Part shown: positions 14,909-23,887 of the stretch, in pieces
Layout: every line of letters begins with the position of its first letter
Numbering within the stretch: the first letter of the stretch is position 1
NCBI GenBank assembly: GCA_031262745.1
Contig: JAISHE010000019.1
Span: 1 to 38,829, forward strand
DNA from: Culturomica sp.
GTDB taxonomy: Bacteria; Bacteroidota; Bacteroidia; Bacteroidales; Marinifilaceae
Reading direction: 5' to 3'
DNA: 38,829 nucleotides
Position numbers and translations under genes: made by a program
The notes under the pieces: model-generated
Seen by the model: the letters and a program-made list of their open reading frames with translations, nothing else
Database searches by the model: none
Told to the model about the DNA's origin: nothing

Positions 14909-17900
14909 TCAGTTTATTATAAAATTATTTCCTAATACCCAGTAATTTATTCCTTCCGCCGGTTTTTCATGCACATTTGATGTGTCATTATAAATAAGAT
15001 GTTTGTCGGAAGGTACGAACACACCCCATGTATGCAATTCCTTTACAATCATATCTTCTTTCTCGGATATTGAATAGTTGATAATGCTATCTTTTAAACT
15101 TAATGAAAGTGAAAAAATATTTTCTATTCCCGAATCATTTATCAAAATGGTAAATAATCCTTTCATTGAGATACCTCTGTTCAAATTAGGCATTTCTTTT
15201 TTGAATAACCATGGAGCTATATAATGATTTATTTTTCTTGTCAAACGTGTAATAACTTCATTTTCAGGTGATATGTCGGAGAGGTGCAATCGACAATTCA
15301 CAATTACTTGCTCGTAAAAAGGATTCGTGATTTTCAGTTGTGCAAACGGTGAGATTAATGGTAGAAGCATGTTTTCAACAGCTTTCAATGTGGTAAGTGA
15401 ACAAAGCGGATAAATGTAGTTCTCCTCTCTACCCATTATTACTATTCTAACTTGTTTGTCGAAACTTTCAGTGGCGGTGAGACATTTTACTTTTTCAATT
15501 GTTGTGAAATTTTCCAAAACCATTCTTTCAAAATCCAATGGCAACAATGCTCTGTTGCGATGTGAAACCTGATTTGAAAACCGATTCGATAAGCTATTTT
15601 CATCTTCCTTATTTCTACCTTCAAAAGATTTCATTATAAATTGCATACCCTCAGGTGGAATGTTGTTAGTATCATTCACTTCTATTTCAAAAGCATTTAA
15701 ATACACACCGTTAATTTGTCTACATTGCAGATAATCACCTTTAATTGAAGCCTTTAACCAAAATAGATTTTTATTATCAATCCAATCTTTTTTTACATTG
15801 TCGGGTAAATGCAATTCTACCAAACCGGACGAAGTGATACCTTCGGTAGTGTCTTGTAAAACCGATTCCGGAGTAATCTGCGACCAATCAATACCATTGT
15901 TTATATACCATTCTACATGGGGTTGTTCATCACAATTATAGTCATCGTACCCGTTTTTCATAGATAGATTAAAAAAGAGCCGGATTTTATCAACACCCAA
16001 GGCATTCTCGAAAGCAAAAAATAAATTTGCATCGTTTTCTATAGAAGGTAAAAGGTGTATGTTCCCGATTTTGTTAGAGTGTGATGACCTAATAAATCCA
16101 AGAGACTCTAACTTATAAAAACGAATGGGGAACTTATCATCGGTTTCGGAAATTTGCTCATCTGTATTAAAGTTGACTTCAGCTTCGTAGTCAAGACATA
16201 CATCCGTCATCATCGGTGTGATCGGTTCTTTGGGTAAGGGTGAAGGAATTTTCTTGCGAGCATTACGCACCATAATTTCGCTGAAAAGTTGACGATATAG
16301 CTCTCCGCCGAATCCTATTTCCGGTTCTATGAGCGACACGCGGAAAAAACCGTTTGAAACTTTTCCCAAAGCAAACATTTCCTCAGAGAATTGCGCCGCC
16401 GATGCGTTTTGTACAAATTCTAAGCTGCTGTTATCTTCCGGTTTAACTGCATCTGCGTTTGATTTGAATAAAAGTTGCTTGCTTTCGGTATCTGTCCACT
16501 GCCTGTCATTAAGCCATTCTGTTTTAACTTTAAAAGAACGGTTATTTATCTTATAACCGGAAGAATAAAGTGCATAATGTCCTTCAAATCCTCTTTCATC
16601 CTCCGGTAGTTGCAACCATCTACAATTGAAAATAACCTTTGTAACTGGTTTCTGAGAAATTTCGTAATTGCCGAAAACAAAAGAAGAACCTTTTTTAGCT
16701 TGTACACCGAAAGGATAAAAAGGTACGGTAGCATCTAATTCCCCATATTCGTTATAAAGTTTCAAGGAGGTGATTCCTTCCGAATGAACTTTTAAAGTAA
16801 GTTCACTAAAAGTTATGTTACTTACCACGTCGTAAGCGAACAGCTTGGCATCCTTATTTAGACTAATGCGCAAAGCCGGAAAAATTGTTGCTATACCATG
16901 CAATTCCTCATTGCACAATGAACTTGTGGGCATATCTTCTGTGAAAGTAATTGCCATTTCCAAAACACCCTCAACGTTATTCAAACGAGTTGAACACGAA
17001 GCGGCATGCAGCCAACCCGATTCACAGCTTATTTCGGCACCAAAAGAGTCTTCACCGATTTCAGTATCCTGACGGGAATAATTCTCTTTATCCGTTTTAA
17101 ATTGCAAATTAATAATGCGCTTTCCTTCACGCAAGATCAGTATAGGCGATTCCACAATGAATCCTATGGGATCGTAAAACGAAATGTCTGAGTGGAACAT
17201 ATTACAACTACATTCATTGTCTTTTAACGGCACATCTTTCTTGTAAATTGAGATTATATGAGAATGATTATCGTTTGATATTTCATCAGAACGTTGCAGG
17301 AACACAGATTTCACTTTTAAAAGATTTATTCCGGCGTTGTCAATAGGTGCTACCAAAATTTTAGCAGGTAGCACATCACGTTTTACAGCTCCAACTATTT
17401 TACTAAGATAAAAATTCGGCAACTCCTTAAACCGTTGATTGAAAACATTAACCACCGTAGAATAATTTTTCAGGAAAGCAATCGTAAGGCTTATTGCCGG
17501 TTCTACAAAACCACTATTTTCTATCTTATCAATGTATTCCGAATATTTTTCATTAATCTGTTTTATTGCTCCCAACATTTTGAAAAAACCGAATGTTCCG
17601 TAATGACTGTTAGGTGTTAATTGCAATGTTGATTGTAAGCATTCTCTTATCTTAGCGGCAATGTTGCTTAAATCCGAAGAAGAGATATTTTCATATTTTA
17701 AGAGTCGTTCAATCTTATCTTCAACAAATTTTTTTAAGTCATCACGGATATGATCTTTACTTTTATCGTTAGAAGCATTTATGAATGACTTACGGCAGGT
17801 GTCATTATCAAAAAGAAAAATCTCAATTAAGATAATTAGAAGTTCGTTTTTAAATAATTGAGCAAAATGACCATCCTTTATATTCTGTAAATTATAATAA

Positions 17901-18040
17901 TCAACATTCTCTGCAAACTTCATAAGTTTTTGCATTAACACCATCCAATTGCTTTCCAAGACATTGAAATTTTCCATGCTCGTGTCTTTATGCAAATATT
18001 GAATGCGACTTAGACCGTTATCATAATTTACGTTTTTCAT
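14909..18040 (-). CDS. Large eCIS baseplate J-like protein (Afp11-like)
   Basis: The largest protein of the operon, 1043 aa. The region near residues 830-880 (SHRNRALLPLDFERMVLENF then TIEKVKCLTATESF) is the signature of baseplate J/gp6-like proteins in eCIS. The following NCRLHLSDISPENEVITRLTRKINHYI and GISMKGLFTILINDSGIE are the usual C-terminal domain. The long N-terminal part is mixed, with several beta domains. It would form the wedge ring that links hub, sheath start and fibres, as T4 gp6 does. Its ATG overlaps the gp25 stop (18037-18040). The length matches Afp11-type proteins. No frame defects seen. Confidence 0.82.
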   Translation of the reverse strand: MKNVNYDNGLSRIQYLHKDTSMENFNVLESNWMVLMQKLMKFAENVDYYNLQNIKDGHFAQLFKNELLIILIEIFLFDNDTCRKSFINASNDKSKDHIRDDLKKFVEDKIERLLKYENISSSDLSNIAAKIRECLQSTLQLTPNSHYGTFGFFKMLGAIKQINEKYSEYIDKIENSGFVEPAISLTIAFLKNYSTVVNVFNQRFKELPNFYLSKIVGAVKRDVLPAKILVAPIDNAGINLLKVKSVFLQRSDEISNDNHSHIISIYKKDVPLKDNECSCNMFHSDISFYDPIGFIVESPILILREGKRIINLQFKTDKENYSRQDTEIGEDSFGAEISCESGWLHAASCSTRLNNVEGVLEMAITFTEDMPTSSLCNEELHGIATIFPALRISLNKDAKLFAYDVVSNITFSELTLKVHSEGITSLKLYNEYGELDATVPFYPFGVQAKKGSSFVFGNYEISQKPVTKVIFNCRWLQLPEDERGFEGHYALYSSGYKINNRSFKVKTEWLNDRQWTDTESKQLLFKSNADAVKPEDNSSLEFVQNASAAQFSEEMFALGKVSNGFFRVSLIEPEIGFGGELYRQLFSEIMVRNARKKIPSPLPKEPITPMMTDVCLDYEAEVNFNTDEQISETDDKFPIRFYKLESLGFIRSSHSNKIGNIHLLPSIENDANLFFAFENALGVDKIRLFFNLSMKNGYDDYNCDEQPHVEWYINNGIDWSQITPESVLQDTTEGITSSGLVELHLPDNVKKDWIDNKNLFWLKASIKGDYLQCRQINGVYLNAFEIEVNDTNNIPPEGMQFIMKSFEGRNKEDENSLSNRFSNQVSHRNRALLPLDFERMVLENFTTIEKVKCLTATESFDKQVRIVIMGREENYIYPLCSLTTLKAVENMLLPLISPFAQLKITNPFYEQVIVNCRLHLSDISPENEVITRLTRKINHYIAPWLFKKEMPNLNRGISMKGLFTILINDSGIENIFSLSLSLKDSIINYSISEKEDMIVKELHTWGVFVPSDKHLIYNDTSNVHEKPAEGINYWVLGNNFIIN

Positions 18041-18453
18041 AAATCAACATCAGTACCTTCACGTAAATAAAACGGATACACTATATTACTGCGTCTGTTA
18101 GTCATTAAAACGGTATAATCTATCACGATATAAATAATTCCTTCCTTCTCGTTAGTCATGTCAAAACCAATTCGATTGAGACTAATGCGAGGTTCATGAC
18201 GAATTATAGCTATTTCAATGATTTCTTTCATTAGTGTTTGAGTAGTTGCATTCATCGGTTCATACATAAACTGCCTGATAGTACAACCGTAATCAAAACG
18301 ATGAATTCTTTCCCCCGGTAGAGTGCTTAACAACAATTCCAAACTTTGCTTCACATCTTCATCATTTTCTACCATGCTTGTAGTATTTTCATCCTTATTG
18401 AACTGCGGAGGGAAACTCCAACCTCTACCTAAAAACGATTTCTTGTTAATCAT
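18037..18453 (-). CDS. gp25-like (GPW/gp25) baseplate protein, Afp9-like
   Basis: 138 aa from ATG 18453. This start is preferred over an in-frame ATG at 18486 because the homologous sequence begins MINKKSFLGRGWSFPP, an AGGAGG ribosome site (18468-18463) lies 9 bases upstream, and it clears the PAAR stop at 18459. The fold is gp25-like: GRGWSFPPQF at the start, then VKQSLELLLSTLPGERIHRFDYGC, a conserved lysozyme-like helix-strand unit, and a C-terminal YIVIDYTVLMTN strand. T4 gp25 and Afp9 nucleate sheath assembly at the baseplate. The R and E of LPGERIHRFDYG, part of the conserved core, are present. Confidence 0.9.
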   Translation of the reverse strand: MINKKSFLGRGWSFPPQFNKDENTTSMVENDEDVKQSLELLLSTLPGERIHRFDYGCTIRQFMYEPMNATTQTLMKEIIEIAIIRHEPRISLNRIGFDMTNEKEGIIYIVIDYTVLMTNRRSNIVYPFYLREGTDVDL

Positions 18454-18458
18454 AACTT

Positions 18459-18761
18459 TCAACCTCCTATAATCACTGTCGGACAACCTATAATAATACT
18501 ACCGCCGTGAGCTGTGGCATCACCCATACGTGCCGCCGGTTTACCGCAAATCATTACCGTTGTTGAACCGGCAATGATGCTATCCGGAGGTCCCACGCAA
18601 GTGCACATATCTCCCATAACAGCTGCTGGAACTTTACCGATGAGTACAGTGGTAGCACCGGGACCTACTACCGGACCACCTACGTGTGGTATCGGTGACG
18701 GAAATGCCGGTGTTTGCATCGGGCATGTGTGCATATCTGTAATTCGTGCTGCTGGTGGCAT
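18459..18761 (-). CDS. PAAR-repeat spike-tip protein (Afp10-like)
   Basis: A 100-aa PAAR protein made of short glycine/proline-rich repeats: PPAARITDMHTCP at the start, VPAAVMGDMCTCVGP in the middle, PAARMGDATAHGGSIIIGCP near the end. Candidate zinc ligands are H11, H26, C53 or C55, and H85. PAAR proteins form the sharp conical tip on the VgrG-like spike and can carry effector extensions. This one has none, only the bare cone. It lies 2 bases after the VgrG-like gene, its expected binding partner. Confidence 0.95.
   Translation of the reverse strand: MPPAARITDMHTCPMQTPAFPSPIPHVGGPVVGPGATTVLIGKVPAAVMGDMCTCVGPPDSIIAGSTTVMICGKPAARMGDATAHGGSIIIGCPTVIIGG
18463..18468 (-). promoter_or_regulatory. 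Strong Shine-Dalgarno AGGAGG for the gp25-like gene
   Basis: AGGAGG on the minus strand, 9 bases before ATG 18453. Strong SD sites are uncommon in this genome segment. It decides the start of the gp25-like gene and may raise its translation relative to neighbours. Confidence 0.7.
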
Positions 18762-18763
18762 AA

Positions 18764-20539
18764 TCAGTTTATCATTACAATTCCTCCCTTAACTGTTGTT
18801 TGTCCGGATGCGGAAATTTCTGCCGTAGCATTTCCCTTAGCCGAGAAACCTACCTTGCCTGTGGCTTTCACATTCATCGCCTCAATCACAGTGTCAGACT
18901 TGGCAGAAACCGTAACTTTTGCCGTAGCATCCAAAGTGATATTGCCCTGAGATTTGAGCGTTATATCCTTAGCGGATTTAAGCATTATTCCGGATTTATC
19001 CAGCTTGATTTCGTTTTTATTCTCATCGGAAAGTGCCACCGATTTACCTTCGTCGCTTATTTCGATTTTATTTCCTGCAGGTGTTTGTATCGTTATAATT
19101 TTCTTTTTTTCATCAAAAAGGATTTTCATCTTTTCACGACTGACAATTGCCTTTATATCGTTACCGGCTTCCGCTTTGAAATCCGACGATTGTTTTTTGC
19201 TGTACATGCAACCCAATACTACAGGACAACAAGGATCGTTGTTGAAAAAACCCACCACCACCTCATCACCTTTTTCCGGTAAAAAGAAAATACCGTAACC
19301 GCTGCCTGCATACAAAACGGCATGACGCATCCAAATTTCTTTCTTATTACCGCCGAATAAGGGTAGCTCCACCAATATGCGGCGATCATCGGAAGGATCA
19401 TCGGATATTTGTTTCACTTTGCCTATGTGGAGACCCTCTATTCCCGGTAGCCAACCGGAAGCCGGAGGAGCAACCACATCCGGTTCATCCGTTATGTTGT
19501 TACCGTCTACACCCATGAAAACCTTTGTTGTCCATACGTTATTTTCTACTCTGTGCTCAACGCTACCCACAAATACATTTCCGCAAAATCTCTTACCCAT
19601 TCCTTCTAATTGAATCATACAACCGGGTATTACCTTTGCGCTACCGTAGAAAGTCATGCTACCTTTAAAACGGGCTAAACCGGTTTTCAAAGCCGTAGCA
19701 TCAGCCCATGATTGCAACACGTCTTTTTCCTTGTTCGCATCCGTTTGTCGGAGTTGTTTGTTCACGTTTTTCAAATCTTCGGCAGTTAAATTTCCTTGTT
19801 TGTTCAATTTAGGTTGATTGGCAAGTGCATTCACAACTGTTTGCTGTGCCGGTAGCCACGAAACGGCTTCCACTTTGTCAAATCCTTTTCCGGACACCAC
19901 ACTTCCGTCAAATTCGATCAAATCGTTACCGTAACTTACCATTAAAACCGCTTTCCCATCAATTTTAGGTTTCCCAACGCTTATTTTTCCACTATTCACA
20001 CTCACAAACATTCCGTTTACATCTGCCCTTGAAAGAACAAAATCCCAGTCGGTACAATAATACTGCACTAAACTTTCATGCTTATAAGAGGTAGTTTCAA
20101 TGTCAACTGAACCATAAGTGCCAAGTATCTCTTTTATAACATCGCTATCCGTCTTGTTTTCAAAAATCGCATTGCATCTGACTTGTGTTGCCGGATATAA
20201 ACAATCTCTGCACTCAACCACCATTTGCGACCGCATTCCTTTGTCGACTTCAATACCTATCTCAACAACGATGCCTTCAAAAACAATTATTTCACTGTTC
20301 ACATCTCCCAGTCCGAGTTGTATTTTCTTACCGGGTTTGAAAGTTTCCTCATCAACTTCTTCAAAAATTTGTGCATCCATGTCGCCTGCATTAAATTTCA
20401 AAGTAGCCTTACCGATTTTGTTAAGACCTAAGCGAACTTCCGCAAAGGTTAAATCAAATTTATCGTTTACCTTATGACCTTCGGAATAAACACTGTAAGA
20501 TAAAACCGAATCCCTAAATTTTGCAGGAGAATCAATCAT
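18764..20539 (-). CDS. VgrG-like spike/hub protein (Afp8-like)
   Basis: A 591-aa spike protein. Residues 1-340 correspond to the gp27-like hub (EVRLGLNKIGKATLKFN, WDFVLSRADVNGMFV). Residues 362-450 form a gp5-type OB fold (GLHIGKVKQISDDPSDDRRI, WMRHAVLYAGSGYGIFFLPEKGDEVVVGFF). From 455 on are short alternating strands (GNKIEISDEGKSVALS, KDITLKSQGNITLDATAKVTV) that form the triple-stranded beta-helix needle. It trimerises to make the puncturing spike that carries the PAAR tip. There is no C-terminal enzymatic extension. The order LysM-VgrG-PAAR-gp25 is the standard eCIS order. Length is normal. Confidence 0.93.
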   Translation of the reverse strand: MIDSPAKFRDSVLSYSVYSEGHKVNDKFDLTFAEVRLGLNKIGKATLKFNAGDMDAQIFEEVDEETFKPGKKIQLGLGDVNSEIIVFEGIVVEIGIEVDKGMRSQMVVECRDCLYPATQVRCNAIFENKTDSDVIKEILGTYGSVDIETTSYKHESLVQYYCTDWDFVLSRADVNGMFVSVNSGKISVGKPKIDGKAVLMVSYGNDLIEFDGSVVSGKGFDKVEAVSWLPAQQTVVNALANQPKLNKQGNLTAEDLKNVNKQLRQTDANKEKDVLQSWADATALKTGLARFKGSMTFYGSAKVIPGCMIQLEGMGKRFCGNVFVGSVEHRVENNVWTTKVFMGVDGNNITDEPDVVAPPASGWLPGIEGLHIGKVKQISDDPSDDRRILVELPLFGGNKKEIWMRHAVLYAGSGYGIFFLPEKGDEVVVGFFNNDPCCPVVLGCMYSKKQSSDFKAEAGNDIKAIVSREKMKILFDEKKKIITIQTPAGNKIEISDEGKSVALSDENKNEIKLDKSGIMLKSAKDITLKSQGNITLDATAKVTVSAKSDTVIEAMNVKATGKVGFSAKGNATAEISASGQTTVKGGIVMIN

Positions 20540-20543
20540 AAGC

Positions 20544-21212
20544 CTAATCTTTAATTTTTTTTAAATGCGGAAAAATTAGGGTTGTACCGGCTTTTATGTT
20601 CCTAAAACCGTTTAAACCGTTAATCGTTGCCACTTCGTCAACAAGTAATGAATCTCCATAAATCCGATTACACACGGATGCAAGCGTTTCGCCGGCTCTG
20701 ATTGTTATTAAATGAGACATATCCGGCGAAGATTTACCGGCTTTTTTTCTTTCTTCCTCATCGGATGTAAACCCGCAAAAAGTGAACGACAATTTAGCTC
20801 TCATTGGTTCACCCGTAGAAGAAAACATGGTGTAATTCGTTTCCATTTTAGACAATTGCCCCTTGAAAATCATCACTCCCCAAACTACCATAACGTAAGG
20901 AGGACGGTGAGCTTCACTGTTGTAACCATATAACGCTGCTTCTAATTTGTCTACAATATCTTGCACACTGCGGGTGTCCTCATCTTCGGACAACACACCG
21001 GTAGCATCTAATAGGATATTGAAAGAACAAGTTTGTTCACCGTAATTCTCAAAAACCGAAGCACCACCCAAAGCTCCCATTTGTCTGTCGCGATCATATT
21101 TAATACTTTTCTCAAAACGAATTTCCGACGGATTGATTTGGAGAGTTATCGGAGATTTATATTCTCTACTGTAATTTTTGTCGGTAAACGACTTTAAAAC
21201 TAATTTTTCCAT
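20544..21212 (-). CDS. LysM-domain tail-hub protein (Afp7-like)
   Basis: A 222-aa protein. The N-terminal 150 residues are a tail-hub adaptor (LQINPSEIRFEKSIKYDRDRQ, TCSFNILLDATG, PPYVMVVWGVMIFKGQLSKM). A C-terminal LysM domain spans residues 165-215 (ITIRAGETLASVCNRIYGDS, then ATINGLNGFRNIKAGTTLIFP). In phages and eCIS, LysM hub proteins of this kind (gp53-like, Afp7) sit between the tube base and the VgrG-like spike. It follows the DUF5908 gene with a single base between the stop and this ATG, so the two are coupled. Confidence 0.9.
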   Translation of the reverse strand: MEKLVLKSFTDKNYSREYKSPITLQINPSEIRFEKSIKYDRDRQMGALGGASVFENYGEQTCSFNILLDATGVLSEDEDTRSVQDIVDKLEAALYGYNSEAHRPPYVMVVWGVMIFKGQLSKMETNYTMFSSTGEPMRAKLSFTFCGFTSDEEERKKAGKSSPDMSHLITIRAGETLASVCNRIYGDSLLVDEVATINGLNGFRNIKAGTTLIFPHLKKIKD

Positions 21213-21213
21213 A

Positions 21214-21390
21214 TCAACGTTCTATGGTTTTATTGTTTTCTGACCTTATTTCCCGTTTCACATACTTTTCCATCATCGTCGATAATTCCATACGTAATCT
21301 GTTAAACATCTCATCATGCCATGCTTCGGTATCCTTAACGGTTTTTTCCACCGTAGCACGAACAATAATTTCTTTTATTACTATTGTCAT
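21214..21390 (-). CDS. DUF5908 small eCIS protein (Afp6-like)
   Basis: A 58-codon ORF filling the gap between tube protein 2 and the LysM hub gene. ATG is at 21390 and TGA at 21216-21214. The product begins MTIVIKEIIVRATVEKT, the typical start of DUF5908 proteins (M-P-x-x-I-x-E-I-x-V-K-A-x-V), and continues as an amphipathic helix with charged C-terminus. Afp6/Pvc6 sits at the same position in characterised clusters; its structural role is unclear. Its stop is one base from the next start and its start is 3 bases past the preceding stop, so it is clearly part of the operon. It is easily missed because of its size. Confidence 0.85.
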   Translation of the reverse strand: MTIVIKEIIVRATVEKTVKDTEAWHDEMFNRLRMELSTMMEKYVKREIRSENNKTIER

Positions 21391-21393
21391 AAA

Positions 21394-21837
21394 CTACTTT
21401 TTCCTTTCAAAATATTCGTAACTCATTTCCAACGATTCTATAGCTAATTCACTACGCATAGCATCAAAACTGCTAATTTCCCACTTAACAGGATACGCAT
21501 TGCCGCAAAACCAACATGCCACCGCTTCGCAATGACTGTTCATAAGAAAAATCATCATATTCATAGTCTCAATTTTCTCATACAATGACATACTTTTCTT
21601 TACCCAAATCGTGAACTCCTCGTCAAGCGGTTCCAAAGCTCTTTTTAAAACCACATTTGTGTGTGTGAAACTATCCGGAATCTGAACACGATTTTCGTTA
21701 TCACCACCTCTGTCAAGACTTGTAGATTGTCTGCTAACCTGCAATCCCGACACTTCCCTGAATTTGATGTTCATCTTTTTATTCCCGTTTTGAAATTGCA
21801 CTTGGAAATAAAAAGATATAGGATAATCCCAACTCAT
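21394..21837 (-). CDS. Inner tube protein 2 (Afp5-like, Hcp/gp19 fold)
   Basis: A 147-aa tube-family protein. Starts WDYPISFYFQVQF, then the conserved FREVSGLQVSRQSTSLDRGGDN, with VVLKRALEP and a C-terminal SFDAMRSELAIESLEMSYEYF. The fold is the Hcp/gp19 beta barrel, as in the adjacent paralogue. In Afp and PVC a second tube protein forms the first ring(s) adapting the spike hub to the main tube. It lacks the PLPAFYFKV start of the main tube protein, fitting that adaptor role. It precedes DUF5908 and LysM, the standard order. Confidence 0.88.
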   Translation of the reverse strand: MSWDYPISFYFQVQFQNGNKKMNIKFREVSGLQVSRQSTSLDRGGDNENRVQIPDSFTHTNVVLKRALEPLDEEFTIWVKKSMSLYEKIETMNMMIFLMNSHCEAVACWFCGNAYPVKWEISSFDAMRSELAIESLEMSYEYFERKK

Positions 21838-21850
21838 CGGGTGCTACATC

Positions 21851-22309
21851 TTATTTATTTTCAATTGTAATACCTTCATGTGCAAGTTCAAGCGTTTCAA
21901 TAGCAACATCATTACTATCGGATTTAAAACCGTCGCTACTCAATTTGCTGGGCCATGCGTTACTTACTTTCCAGACCATAGTAGGAGCACCGCTTTCATC
22001 TAATAGGCTTATCGTAACTGCTCTTCGCTTAATGGTATTCAACTTGATTTCGTTTATCCAGTTCCAAAAATTATTATCCGATTTGAAAATACCTTTCTTT
22101 AAAGTTATCTTACTGTTTTTCTTCATACCCGGCATTGAAATCTTTGAAAAATTAGGACTATCGCCAGCACGGTATTCAATAGGATCCACTTCCACATCCA
22201 ACCCCGATACTTCTCTGAATGACATAGGATTAATATCCGATATTTCAACTTTAAAATAAAATGCCGGTAGTGGCCACACCGAACCTTGAACTGAACCATC
22301 ATCTGCCAT
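21851..22309 (-). CDS. Main inner tube protein (Afp1-like)
   Basis: A 152-aa tube protein with the family hallmark WPLPAFYFKVEI near residue 12, then FREVSGLDVEVDPIEYRAGDSP, KITLKKGIFKSDNNFWNWINEI, and ETLELAHEGI at the C-terminus. It stacks as hexameric rings to form the tube that is driven out by sheath contraction and in which cargo may be loaded. It shares roughly the same strand order as the 147-aa paralogue downstream. It follows the sheath gene by 33 bases. Its high copy number in the particle predicts strong expression. Confidence 0.93.
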   Translation of the reverse strand: MADDGSVQGSVWPLPAFYFKVEISDINPMSFREVSGLDVEVDPIEYRAGDSPNFSKISMPGMKKNSKITLKKGIFKSDNNFWNWINEIKLNTIKRRAVTISLLDESGAPTMVWKVSNAWPSKLSSDGFKSDSNDVAIETLELAHEGITIENK

Positions 22310-22342
22310 AATTGTAAAATTTAAATGTTAATATTATGTTTA

Positions 22343-23866
22343 TCAACTCTTTTGCATTTGCTGCTGAAAAGTAATCTCAATAAATTCTGCCGGACGTGAA
22401 AGAGCCACAAGAACCGTAATTCTCAGAATTCCTTCCAAGATATCTTCTGGGGTCATAGTATCGCCCAAACCGACGTGGACACTGAAAGCATCTTCCGGCG
22501 ATGCACCGGCTAAACCGCCTCTTTTCCAAATGCCGTGAAGAAAATTCTCAATCATACTTTTCATATTTATCCATGTTGTGGCAGTGTTTGGTTCAAAAAC
22601 ATAACTGCGGGCTGCATTTTTAATGGATGTTTCTAAAAATATCATAGTACGCCTCACATTAACATAACGCCAATCCAAAGAATTTCCGTCTAATGTACGT
22701 GCTCCCCAAACTTTTATTCCGTCGCCTATGAAAAAACGAATTGCATTTAACGTTTTACCGTTCATGGGAACATTTAAATCTTCCTGCTCTTCGTTGGTAA
22801 TATTCACCGAAGGAATCACAACACTGTTTATTGAAACATTTGCCGGAGCTTTCCACACACCACGAGTGTTGTCAACCATAGTGTAAATACCAGCCAATGC
22901 TGCCGAAGGCGGAAGAAGATTAAGTCTTCCTTTAATGGTTTCCAAAACCGTTTTATAAATCGTCCAATTCTGTGAAAGTGCCGAGTGAAGATTTACCTTT
23001 AAATTTGATTGATAATCTACATCGGCATTATTTGCAATATCTGAAAAGTATTTGTCGATCAACGACTTTAATCTTGATTGTAATTTATCGTTTACGTTAA
23101 AATTTTCACTTTCCGATTTTATCCAGTCTTCCCATGCTGCAATATTTTCCCAACTTATATCAGATAAAGAAATAACCGAACTTTCAAGCCAAGGGAAATA
23201 AGCCGCGCCGTAAGCGAGAAAATTGCTACCGATACCTTCTCTGAAAGAATTAACCGAATTGAAATTCGCATCACCGAAATCAGTACCTTTCCAAACATCC
23301 AACAATGCAAAGCGATTTTTCATAACATTGCCGCAATGGTTCAACATTGTTTGCTGCAAAGCATAACAATCGTCTTTTGAAAGATTAATTGCCTCAGGTA
23401 TGACTACCATCGTTGGTTCCTGCTCTTTCTGTAAAGGTTCGATACCTCCCTCCAATACCGCTTTTTCAACGGCTTTTGTGTAGTCATAACCGCCAACAGA
23501 AACAACGTAACACGTTCCGCCTCCGTTAGCAAAAAACAGTAACATATTATAATACAAAGTATAAAGAGTGGGTACCTTTATATAATAAGTTGTGTCAGCA
23601 GAGAATTTAATTTCGATAATTTCCGAATCACCTTCCGGTTTTTCTTTTGTTACACTAAATTCCTGCTTCGGTTCACCGCCGAAAAAATTGTGGAATTCGC
23701 CCATCGAACTTATGCGCTTAGGACGGTTTAAAATAGAAGTTGTACCTTCAATAGCCTTTTCAGTGTAGCCAACAAAGACGGGTATAGCCGTTTCTGCTTC
23801 CACTACCGAATTTGGAAAAGCGTTCTTTTCAATAATATAAACGCCCGGTGTTTTCATTGTTCCCAT
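22343..23866 (-). CDS. Contractile tail sheath protein (Afp2-like)
   Basis: A 507-aa sheath protein. Starts MKTPGVYIIEKN (ATG 23857 gives 504 aa; an ATG three codons earlier at 23866 is also possible), then VVEAETAIPVFVGYTEKA, the standard sheath N-terminus. The C-terminal third has the conserved NAIRFFIGDGIKVWGARTLDG, WRYVNVRRTMIFLETSI and FLHGIWKRGGLAGASPEDAFSV, and ends in a strand (RPAEFIEITFQQQ) that hooks to neighbouring subunits. This is the only sheath gene. Afp and PVC carry two or three sheath paralogues, so this is a simplified, single-sheath system. Confidence 0.95.
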   Translation of the reverse strand: MGTMKTPGVYIIEKNAFPNSVVEAETAIPVFVGYTEKAIEGTTSILNRPKRISSMGEFHNFFGGEPKQEFSVTKEKPEGDSEIIEIKFSADTTYYIKVPTLYTLYYNMLLFFANGGGTCYVVSVGGYDYTKAVEKAVLEGGIEPLQKEQEPTMVVIPEAINLSKDDCYALQQTMLNHCGNVMKNRFALLDVWKGTDFGDANFNSVNSFREGIGSNFLAYGAAYFPWLESSVISLSDISWENIAAWEDWIKSESENFNVNDKLQSRLKSLIDKYFSDIANNADVDYQSNLKVNLHSALSQNWTIYKTVLETIKGRLNLLPPSAALAGIYTMVDNTRGVWKAPANVSINSVVIPSVNITNEEQEDLNVPMNGKTLNAIRFFIGDGIKVWGARTLDGNSLDWRYVNVRRTMIFLETSIKNAARSYVFEPNTATTWINMKSMIENFLHGIWKRGGLAGASPEDAFSVHVGLGDTMTPEDILEGILRITVLVALSRPAEFIEITFQQQMQKS

Positions 23867-23887
23867 TTTGAATGTATTTATTTATTA

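Noticed and set aside
18454-18486. Upstream ATG for the gp25-like gene
   Set aside because: It overlaps the PAAR gene, while ATG 18453 has an AGGAGG site at good distance and the conserved start sequence.
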